From positions 1 through 21,145 of the forward strand of contig JBHHXH010000053.1 of the NCBI GenBank assembly GCA_046756925.1: 21,145 nt of DNA, given 5' to 3'. The notes beneath the pieces were generated by a model. That model had not been told where the DNA came from, did no database searches, and was given only the letters and a program-made list of their open reading frames with translations. A program made the translations under genes and the position numbers. Positions 15,170-21,145 of this stretch are shown here, piece after piece. The DNA is from JAJDBU01 sp046756925. Its GTDB lineage: Bacteria; Nitrospirota; Nitrospiria; SBBL01; JAADHI01. The first letter of the stretch is position 1. Each line of letters begins with the position of its first letter.

Positions 15170-15754
15170 ATGGAAGAGTCGAGAAGAGCCTTTGTCAGAG
15201 TCACGGCCGATTGTCCGATCTTATATCGTGTCGTCGATACCGATGATAAGAGTCCTTTCGACCATGACTGCTACGATCCGATTTCATCCATCGAAACACA
15301 GCAAATCATGGCTAAAATCCATACCGACAACGCGCAACGGGACGACCAGATTCTTGAACTACTCTTATGGATCGATTGGAAGGTCAACTACCTTATTAAA
15401 ACACGATCGCGCGAAAAAGAAAGAGAACGCTTTCCCTATGAAGCCGTCATGGTCAATCTCAGCGCATCGGGCATGCGCTTCCACACGGACAAACAAGAAT
15501 CACCTGGGACACGTCTTGAATTTAGAATCATTTTGCCGATTCTTCCTTTTAAGGAAATGACCTTAATTGCGGAAGTGATCCATATAAAACAAAAGACGTC
15601 CAAAAAAAACAACATCCCCCAGTTCGAAGTCGGAATCAAATTTTTAGACCTGAAGCACGCCGACCAAGAATCTCTCTTTAGCTATATCGTCAAAAGAGAA
15701 CGGCAAATCCGACACGCCCAACACAAGCAAGAAGAAACACCCACCCGTTTATAA
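15170..15754 (+). CDS. PilZ-domain c-di-GMP-binding protein
   Basis: PilZ proteins are c-di-GMP receptors. This 194-residue protein has RxxxR at its N-terminus (R6-AFV-R10) and NxSxxG (NLSASG, 96-101) at the start of the barrel, the two ligand-binding motifs. They are separated by about 85 residues with a helical segment (ILELLLWIDWKVNYLI, 61-76), a layout seen in PilZ proteins with an inserted helix. The ATG at 15170 has a GGAG site nine bases upstream; a TTG at 15155 is an unlikely longer start because it overlaps that site. It follows the diguanylate cyclase gene by 42 bases, so enzyme and receptor are probably co-expressed. Confidence 0.87.
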   Translation: MEESRRAFVRVTADCPILYRVVDTDDKSPFDHDCYDPISSIETQQIMAKIHTDNAQRDDQILELLLWIDWKVNYLIKTRSREKERERFPYEAVMVNLSASGMRFHTDKQESPGTRLEFRIILPILPFKEMTLIAEVIHIKQKTSKKNNIPQFEVGIKFLDLKHADQESLFSYIVKRERQIRHAQHKQEETPTRL

Positions 15755-15828
15755 ATCGAATACCGATAAAATCATCTGTCCGGATTCCTTAAAACCATGA
15801 GAAATAAGGGAAGGAAAAAGAAAAATCC

Positions 15829-16881
15829 TTAAGAAGTCGGGTTTTGAAGTGTCTGGCTTGGAACCTCGCCGGGATCCGGATGATCGCTGGCGCAGCGGAA
15901 ACCAAAGCCCTTGTTTTTAATCTCCGGCGTAAAGCGGCTTCGGTTATAAACCGGCGAGGAAAGCCCGCAGCCATAGGACATGCAGTCATACCAAGAGCCG
16001 CCGCGAAGGACCCGATTGCGTTTGCCGTAATGAATGTTCGGGAATTGATTGCCCGGATAGGGAAGGTACCAGTTGCTCACCCATTCGTATACATTGCCGG
16101 CCATGTCGTATAAGCCGTAGGGGCTGCGGCCGTTCTCGAAGCTACCCACCGGCATCGTCCCGCCTTTATGGACCTCGATCCCTTTCGAGAGCCAATGCCG
16201 CGGGGTGTTGGCCCGGCTCGTGTCGAACTTCACACCCCAGGGAAAGTGCCGCGCATCCGTTCCCCGCGCCGCCTTCTCCCATTCCGCCTCCGTCGGAAGA
16301 CGCTTCCCGGCCCATTTACAATAGGCATCGGCATCGTACCAATTCACATACACGACCGGATGGTTCGCCAAGGCCGTTGGAAATGCGCCTCTGCGCCAAA
16401 GCAGGGGAGGGCGTGCACCGGTCGCGTCGACATAGGCCTTGTAATGGACATTCGTGGTCTCGTAGAGGTCCATGTAAAAGTTATCGACAAAAACCTCGTG
16501 GGGCGGGCCTTCGTCTTCATTGCCGGCGCCTTCTTCCACCGGCCGGCCGGGACTGCCCATGATAAAAGGGCCGGCGGGAATCAAAATGTTTTTCTGCTCG
16601 ATAATCTCGACGGGTTTACTTGTTTCAGCCCTATCGACCTTAATGAGATCGTAAGACTCGGAGACGACCCCGTGGCATTCCTGGCACTCCGGCTTGCCGA
16701 TGTCACGGTCCAGTCGACTTTCGCTAACGTGGCAATGCAAACAGGTCCCGCTGAGATTTCTGTCAATGGCAATGTCGTGTTTCGACGGCGGTGACACTGA
16801 ATTTTCGTCTCCCTTCGAAAACAACAAGGAAGAAAACGAAAAGATGAAAACCAGCGATAAAAGCATGACCTTGATTCGCAT
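15829..16881 (-). CDS. secreted dihaem cytochrome c - SUMF1 (formylglycine-generating-like) fusion
   Basis: The 350-residue protein begins with a signal peptide (about 1-23, MRIKVMLLSLVFIFSFSSLL), so it is periplasmic. Two CxxCH haem c motifs follow, CLHCH (47-51) and CQECH (66-70). From about 95 on it is a SUMF1/FGE domain: IPAGPFIMGS, NHPVVYVNWYDADAYC, KRLPTEAEWEKAARG, GLYDMAGNVYEW, RVLRGGSWYD and GFGFRCA. True formylglycine-generating enzymes bind copper through a Cys-x4-Cys pair after GGS; here C300-MSYG-C305 keeps this pair, unlike most NirV/PvdO-type relatives. The ATG at 16881 shares its A with the TGA of the upstream decarboxylase; a TTG one codon earlier was dismissed. Function is unknown: sulfatase activation, redox maturation, or an electron-transfer role are all open. 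Confidence 0.85.
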   Translation of the reverse strand: MRIKVMLLSLVFIFSFSSLLFSKGDENSVSPPSKHDIAIDRNLSGTCLHCHVSESRLDRDIGKPECQECHGVVSESYDLIKVDRAETSKPVEIIEQKNILIPAGPFIMGSPGRPVEEGAGNEDEGPPHEVFVDNFYMDLYETTNVHYKAYVDATGARPPLLWRRGAFPTALANHPVVYVNWYDADAYCKWAGKRLPTEAEWEKAARGTDARHFPWGVKFDTSRANTPRHWLSKGIEVHKGGTMPVGSFENGRSPYGLYDMAGNVYEWVSNWYLPYPGNQFPNIHYGKRNRVLRGGSWYDCMSYGCGLSSPVYNRSRFTPEIKNKGFGFRCASDHPDPGEVPSQTLQNPTS

Positions 16882-18344
16882 CAACCCAATCCCAATTCAT
16901 TCCACAGGGCGTCGACCCTTTTGACCACCTCCGGATCCATCGACATCCCCTTGCCCCATTCCCGCTTCGTCTCCGGCGGAATCTTGGTGGTGGCGTCGAT
17001 CCCCATCTTCGAGCCCAGGCCCGATTCCGGCGAGGCGAAATCGAGATAGTCGATGGGCGTGTTCTCGATCGTAAAGGTGTCTCGCGCCGGATCGACCTGC
17101 GTCGAGATCGCCCAGATCACGTCCTCCCAGTTCCGGACATCGATCTCGGCGTCGACGACAATGATAAATTTAACATAGAGGAACTGCTTGAGAAAACCCC
17201 AGATACCCATCATCACCCGCTTGGCGTGCCCGGCATAGGACTTCTTCATCGAGATAACCGCCACGCGATACGAACAGGCCTCCATCGGCAAATGGAAATC
17301 GACGATTTCGGAAAAGTGCTGCCTTAAAAGCGGCAGAAAAATTTGATTGAGGGCAAGCCCGATAATGGCGTCTTCCCGCGGCGGCCGCCCCGTCGTCGTA
17401 GTGAGATAAATCGGATTTTGCCGGTGCGTGATGCAGGTCACGCGAAACACCGGAAAAGGCTCGACGGCATTGTAGAAGCCGGTGTGATCGCCATGCGGCC
17501 CTTCGTCGGCCATCTCTCCGGGATGGATCTCTCCTTCGATCACGATCTCGCTCGTGGCCGGGACTTCCAAATCCGACATGACGCACTTCACCAGTTCCAC
17601 CTGTTTCTTCCGAAGCAAGCCTGCGAAATGAAACTCGCCGATCTGCTCCGGCACCGGCGTGACCGCCGCAATCGTCATCGCCGGGTCGCAGCCGAGTGCG
17701 GCCGCCACCGGCATGGGTTTGCCTGCCGCCGTCCATTCGCGATAATGCTGGGCCCCGCCGCGATGACTCAGCCAGCGCATGATCGTCCGCTTTTTGTCGA
17801 TCTTCTGCATCCGGTAGATCCCGGCATTATATTTTCCTGCCTTGCCCGGCGGCGGTTGGGTAATTACGAGCGGCCAGGTAATCAGCGGCGCGGCATCGTC
17901 CGGCCAGCAGTGCTGGATGGGAATCGCGTCCAGATCGATCTCGCCTTCTTTTAAGATGACTTCCTGGCAAGGGGCGCGGTTTACTTTCTTGGGGGACAGA
18001 TGCAGGATCCGCGCATAAAAAGGGAGATGCTTCACCGCATCGACGAAGCCCTTCGGTGGCTCGGGGTGCTGGAGAAAGGCCAAAAACTCGCCGATTTCCA
18101 AGAGCCCCGCCGCGTCCGTCTCCAGACCCATCGCCACGCGTTCGATCGTTCCGTAAAGATTGATCAGCGCCGGCATCGTCGATCCTTTCGCATTTTCGAA
18201 GAGCACCGCCGGCCCGCCCTTTTTGATGAGGCGGTCGTAGATTTCCGTCATCTCCAAATAAGGATCGACCTCCTGTTTGACACGCACGAGGAGCCCTTTT
18301 TGTTCGAGGAGGTTTATGAATTGTCGTAGGTCGTGATAGGGCAT
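16881..18344 (-). CDS. UbiD-family prenylated-FMN decarboxylase
   Basis: UbiD enzymes use prenylated FMN to decarboxylate aromatic or unsaturated acids, in quinone synthesis or aromatic catabolism. The 487-residue length is standard. Residues matching the characterised active site are Asn173 and Arg178 (in YNAGIYR), His194, Glu237, and Glu281/Asp286 in EGPHGDHTGF, equivalents of the Mn ligands and catalytic Arg/Glu residues of Fdc1/UbiD. The N-terminus (YHDLRQFINLLEQKG) and the TGRPPREDA loop also fit. The substrate is not readable; a role in menaquinone or ubiquinone synthesis is plausible, but the prenyltransferase UbiX is not in the window. No clear Shine-Dalgarno precedes the ATG. Its TGA overlaps the ATG of the cytochrome-SUMF1 gene. 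Confidence 0.92.
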   Translation of the reverse strand: MPYHDLRQFINLLEQKGLLVRVKQEVDPYLEMTEIYDRLIKKGGPAVLFENAKGSTMPALINLYGTIERVAMGLETDAAGLLEIGEFLAFLQHPEPPKGFVDAVKHLPFYARILHLSPKKVNRAPCQEVILKEGEIDLDAIPIQHCWPDDAAPLITWPLVITQPPPGKAGKYNAGIYRMQKIDKKRTIMRWLSHRGGAQHYREWTAAGKPMPVAAALGCDPAMTIAAVTPVPEQIGEFHFAGLLRKKQVELVKCVMSDLEVPATSEIVIEGEIHPGEMADEGPHGDHTGFYNAVEPFPVFRVTCITHRQNPIYLTTTTGRPPREDAIIGLALNQIFLPLLRQHFSEIVDFHLPMEACSYRVAVISMKKSYAGHAKRVMMGIWGFLKQFLYVKFIIVVDAEIDVRNWEDVIWAISTQVDPARDTFTIENTPIDYLDFASPESGLGSKMGIDATTKIPPETKREWGKGMSMDPEVVKRVDALWNELGLG

Positions 18345-19144
18345 TGGAACACTTAAAGGCAGATTTTAAATGAAACGTGAATCAAAAACAGCATCCATTG
18401 ATCGAGAAAATATGCATTATAGCCTAAACGGAGTGGATCAGTAAATCCGGCCGATGATTTATTGATGTGCAAAAATCGGAATTTCATGTTCAGGGCAGCT
18501 TCGTGCCAAGTACCGCCTGCTTTATAGTCAGCTGTCGTTGAGGTTTTTGAATCCCCTCCACGAATCATCCGTAAGCGGTCAATGCGGAGAAATTTGCCCG
18601 GATCGAGCTTTCCTTCGAGATTTTGCAGGGTGACGTTAACGATGTAGTTTTCCTTTTCCGTCCGGAGGAATCCGCACGTCCTTTTGCCGGGGGGGCTTCG
18701 TAGTGATCACCAGGGGGTCATACTCCCGAAGCAGATCCCATGTCCGGAAATCGAAGAAGAGTACGCCCCTCATTTTTCAACTGGAGGGCAACTTTTTCGG
18801 CAAGCCCTAAACATCCCTCCTCATCTGCATGTCTCTCTCTAAAGGCCCCTTTCAATATGCGCCTTCTATACCGAAGTCAGGACGCGGGCGACCTCCTGAT
18901 TCTCGATCTGATGCATTATATCAACAGCTCCCCTATTCCCCTATTTTATCGGTGCCAGTCACGTCGCAAGCCTCTTGAAAAAAGGACATCGGATCTCCCC
19001 GAAACACTCACCCAAGATCGACAAGAAACGAGAGCATCCAACTATCATCATAAGTATACAGATATTGTTCAAATAAGGCGGTAAAAATAATAAAAGATCG
19101 ATCCGCTATCCCCGCCCGCTCATCTACCATATTAAAAAGTCAGC
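18345..19144. other. gene-poor stretch of about 800 bases
   Basis: No open frame here looks like an intact protein. The 71-residue minus-strand frame near 18353-18568 and the 114-residue plus-strand frame at 18740-19084 have skewed, repeat-poor compositions and match nothing I recognise. Apart from the degraded minus-strand segment listed separately, nothing supportable was seen: no tRNA, terminator hairpin or repeat array. Confidence 0.4.
18560..18900 (-). pseudogene. degraded coding remnant, part LytTR-like
   Basis: The minus strand reads as coding-like pieces broken by stops and frame changes. One frame gives ENYIVNVTLQNLEGKLDP followed by GKFLRIDRL (about 18560-18655), which resembles the tail of a LytTR DNA-binding domain (tL-x-LE-x-LDP-x-x-FLRIHR). 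Further upstream another frame gives GCLGLAEKVALQLKNEGR, which looks coding but is unassigned. The pieces cannot be joined into one frame, so this is decay or chance resemblance. Confidence 0.25.
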
Positions 19145-19153
19145 TGCTATAAT
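19145..19153 (+). promoter_or_regulatory. extended -10 promoter
   Basis: TGC-TATAAT (19145-19153) is a perfect extended -10 element; the region 17 bases upstream (TACCAT) is a poor -35, which extended -10 promoters tolerate. An AAAGGAA ribosome-binding site and an ATG at 19186 follow, and the chemoreceptor gene at 19510 could share the transcript. Confidence 0.5.
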
Positions 19154-19185
19154 TTCACTGGAGAACTCCAGAAAGGAATCTTTTT

Positions 19186-19497
19186 ATGAGGACAAATCGA
19201 TGCTTCCTTTCAGAGGAAAAGATCACCATCAAGAAAGTCAACCTGGAAAAACTGGAGGGCATCGATATCCACTATCTCCCGATACGCTTCCAGAAGTAGA
19301 GAAACCGGTCAAATTGGCCACCGTCGCGACCCAAATCATGACCGCTGGCGTCAATTCTGAGATCGTCATCGACCGTCCATCACCCTCTCGTTCGAATGGG
19401 TCGATCGTAAACCGAGCATTATCATCAATCTCGAATCCGGAAACGAGAAGGTGTTAAATTTTCACCGAAACGCTTAAAGATCGCCGACCTTAAATAA
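19186..19497 (+). pseudogene. frameshifted YfiR-like (DUF4154) C-terminal remnant
   Basis: The ATG at 19186, with a good ribosome-binding site, opens a frame that stops after 37 codons (EEKITIKKVNLEKLEGIDIH, then stop). Meaningful sequence continues in a second frame (EVEKPVKLATVATQI... to about 19375), a third (ITLSFEWVDRKPSIIINLE) and returns to the first (GVKFSPKRLKIADLK, stop 19495-19497). Joined in order, the pieces follow the YfiR pattern: gr-x-v-x-v-(R/K)-(R/K), g-(C/I)-(H/D)-I, then INL-...-GLK-(F/I)-S-x-(K/R)-L-LK-(L/I)-A. YfiR is the periplasmic regulator of CHASE8-type sensors. The N-terminal half is missing. Three frame changes argue for decay, though sequencing error is possible. 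Confidence 0.4.
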
Positions 19498-19509
19498 AGG
19501 GTATTTGAA

Positions 19510-20994
19510 GTGGGTTTCCGAAATCTAAATATTAAAACGAAGATGCTCATCACCTTCATCGCAACGATTGTCGTCTTGATGACAGTAGTCCTCTTCGTGA
19601 TGTCGGAGGTCACAAAAAAAGGGATTACAAAAAACGTGAACCCCTTTCTCGAGGTCTTCAGCCATATTGCAGCCAATGAGATCGCCGTCGGCCTGGAGTT
19701 TAATGACAAGGCCAAGGTGGCCGATGCCGCTGATCAATTCACTCAAGAGCAGGTCTTTTCTTACATCCGCGTCGTAGACGCAAATAGGGACGAAATCTAC
19801 ACCTACCGCAAGGCGGGCCTTGCCGAGATCCGCTCACAAGAGCCAACGGCCATCGGCAAAAGCGAGGATGAGCTGTTTAAAACCGTAGCGGTCACGGCGA
19901 ATGGAAAAGAGATCGGCGCCGTGACCATTGGGCTTTCCCTTGAAGACCTCCGTAAAACCCTTAACGCCGCGCGGTTTGCCGTCGTGACGCTTTCTTTTTT
20001 GATGGTGGGCATATTCGTCATCATTATTTTCGTCATCGCCAACCTTATTTCCAAGCCGATTCAAAGAATGACCGAGCTATCGCAAAAAATCGCAAGGGGC
20101 GATTTGACACAGGAAATCGTCATCGAAAGTGAAGGCGAGATCGGCCGGCTGGCAAAGGCCTTCTCCGACATGGTCGTCGATCTGCGCCTGCTGGTGTCCC
20201 AAGTCAAGGACGATTCGAACCAAATCGCGGAGGCTTCAGGCGAACTTTCGGCCTCGAGCCAGCAGGTGAGCGCCAACTCCGAACAAGCGAAGCTGCAGAT
20301 GAGCACGGTTTCCTCCGCCATCGAACAGACCAGCCAAAATGTCGGCTCGGTCGCGGCGGCGGCAAAACAGGTCATGGCCACGATTAATGAGATCTCGCGC
20401 AACGTCCTCAAATCGACGGAGGTCTCCGGTCACGCCGTCGATGTCGTCACCGCCACCAGCGGCACCATCTCCAAGCTGGGCGACTCGAGTGCCGAAATTG
20501 GAGACGTGATCAAAGTAATCAACTCCATCGCACAACAAACGAACCTCCTCGCCTTAAACGCCACCATTGAGGCCGAACGCGCCGGAGAAGCCGGAAAGGG
20601 CTTCGCCGTCGTCGCCAACGAGGTCAAAGAGCTGGCCAAAGCCACTGCCGAAGCCACCGAGGAAATCAGCGAAAAGATCGCGGCCATCCAAAGCGGCACC
20701 CAAGGGGCGGTGTCGGCAATCGGCGAAATCGAAGCGGTGATCAAGGAGACCAAAGAGATTTCTTTGAGTATCGCCAGTGCCATAGAACAACAGGCGGCGA
20801 CTGCCAACGAAATCACGCGAAGCGCGGCCGAAGCGGCCAGCGGAACCCAGGAAGTCGTTCAGAGCATGGCTGGCGTGGCCTCCTTTTCCAAGGACACGGC
20901 CGATGAAATGTCGAATGTGTTGATCGCCACCCAAACACTTGCCCAAAAAGGAGAAGCACTCAAGGAGTTGGTCGGCAAGTTTCATGTCGATTGA
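19510..20994 (+). CDS. methyl-accepting chemotaxis protein (membrane chemoreceptor)
   Basis: The 494-residue receptor has TM1 at about 12-31, a periplasmic sensor of about 125 residues, TM2 at 157-180, a HAMP domain (about 181-233, SKPIQRMTELSQKIARGDL) and a cytoplasmic signalling coil. The signalling tip reads IAQQTNLLALNATIEAERAG (about 340-359) followed by GEAGKGFAVVANEVKELA, the CheA/CheW-binding hairpin. The sensor (ANEIAVGLEFNDKAKVADAA and IRVVDANRDEIYTYRKAG) resembles CHASE8/single-Cache domains found in YfiN-type proteins. Start is a GTG with an AAAGGG site about nine bases upstream. No C-terminal CheR-tethering pentapeptide is present. The preceding YfiR-like remnant suggests it once had a periplasmic partner. 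Confidence 0.95.
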   Translation: MGFRNLNIKTKMLITFIATIVVLMTVVLFVMSEVTKKGITKNVNPFLEVFSHIAANEIAVGLEFNDKAKVADAADQFTQEQVFSYIRVVDANRDEIYTYRKAGLAEIRSQEPTAIGKSEDELFKTVAVTANGKEIGAVTIGLSLEDLRKTLNAARFAVVTLSFLMVGIFVIIIFVIANLISKPIQRMTELSQKIARGDLTQEIVIESEGEIGRLAKAFSDMVVDLRLLVSQVKDDSNQIAEASGELSASSQQVSANSEQAKLQMSTVSSAIEQTSQNVGSVAAAAKQVMATINEISRNVLKSTEVSGHAVDVVTATSGTISKLGDSSAEIGDVIKVINSIAQQTNLLALNATIEAERAGEAGKGFAVVANEVKELAKATAEATEEISEKIAAIQSGTQGAVSAIGEIEAVIKETKEISLSIASAIEQQAATANEITRSAAEAASGTQEVVQSMAGVASFSKDTADEMSNVLIATQTLAQKGEALKELVGKFHVD

Positions 20995-21051
20995 AAATGC
21001 GCGCCGATATCCGGATCCTTTCCCCACCCTTTGAAGCCCTCCCGGCTTAGT

Positions 21052-21085
21052 GAAGCTCCCAACCGCCCCAAGGGGCGGGGCTTAT
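21052..21085 (+). terminator. possible terminator after the chemoreceptor gene
   Basis: CCGCCCC (21063-21069) and GGGGCGG (21072-21078) form a perfect inverted repeat around AA, with outer AAGC/GCTT pairing (21052-21082 region) and a TTATTT tail. The real loop must open some inner pairs. The T tract is short, so this is tentative. Confidence 0.4.
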
Positions 21086-21145
21086 TTGAAGTTATTAACC
21101 CGGCCATTAAATAGAGTGTTTAAGCTGCATAAGCAATTTTTGGAT

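Noticed and set aside
16882..16884. TTG start for the cytochrome-SUMF1 protein
   Set aside because: The next codon is an ATG overlapping the upstream TGA, a standard coupled start that leaves a normal signal peptide.
19455..19490. Second sigma-28-like promoter (TAAATTTT ... GCCGACCT) ahead of the chemoreceptor
   Set aside because: The spacer is 20 bases instead of 11 and the -10 half is weak.
20554..21027. 157-codon minus-strand frame opposite the chemoreceptor
   Set aside because: It is a GC-biased shadow of the receptor's alanine/glutamate-rich coil, with glycine/phenylalanine/aspartate repeats and no family features.
1..21145. CRISPR arrays, insertion sequences, integrase attachment sites, toxin-antitoxin or defence genes
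   Set aside because: No regularly spaced repeats, transposase motifs, duplicated att-like ends at the tRNAs or recognisable defence proteins were seen.

Overview
The window looks like a chromosomal segment from a Nitrospirota-like bacterium. This placement is inferred from a five-gene 2-oxoacid:ferredoxin oxidoreductase locus of the forDABGE type (known from Hydrogenobacter and Nitrospira-type autotrophs), a tadA / SRP RNA / dnaX / ybaB / recR housekeeping block, c-type cytochrome motifs and an mglBA pair. No 16S rRNA or other phylogenetic marker is present. Base composition is moderate and gene density is high, with no transposase, integrase, CRISPR array or phage gene.

Layout: (1) 170-3993, plus strand: tadA behind a strong sigma-70 promoter, two tRNA-Ser genes (CGA and GGA anticodons), the small SRP RNA, then dnaX, ybaB/ebfC and recR in close succession. 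(2) 4075-8072, plus: promoter, long leader, the five-subunit oxidoreductase (CdhB-like D subunit, alpha, beta, gamma, two-cluster ferredoxin-like subunit) and a clear intrinsic terminator. This enzyme type supplies or consumes 2-oxoacids with low-potential ferredoxin, as in the reductive TCA cycle. (3) 8100-9609, plus: a small unknown gene, then mglB and mglA, a polarity GTPase and its roadblock partner. (4) 12320-9669, minus: Zn-ribbon/OB-fold (DUF35) protein, acyl-CoA dehydrogenase and MeaB-type GTPase, probably one acyl-CoA operon. (5) 12557-15754, plus: a sigma-28-like promoter, a 75-residue FlgM-reminiscent protein, a stand-alone receiver protein, a receiver-like/GAF-like/GGDEF diguanylate cyclase and a PilZ protein, which together look like a motility and c-di-GMP module. 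(6) 18344-15829, minus: a UbiD-family decarboxylase joined by a TGATG stop/start to a secreted protein that fuses two haem c motifs to a formylglycine-generating-enzyme (SUMF1) domain. (7) 18345-19509: a decayed stretch with frameshifted remnants, including a YfiR-like C-terminal remnant behind a perfect extended -10 promoter. (8) 19510-20994, plus: a membrane chemoreceptor with a CHASE8/Cache-like sensor.

Most noteworthy are the dihaem-SUMF1 fusion with a conserved Cys-x4-Cys pair, the sigma-28-like promoter in front of the signalling cluster, the frameshifted YfiR remnant next to the chemoreceptor, and an in-phase A-AAA-AAG heptamer in dnaX. Several starts were moved inward on ribosome-binding-site grounds (DUF35 protein, GGDEF protein, PilZ protein, cytochrome-SUMF1 protein). 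All family calls come from reading motifs by eye; no search was run.
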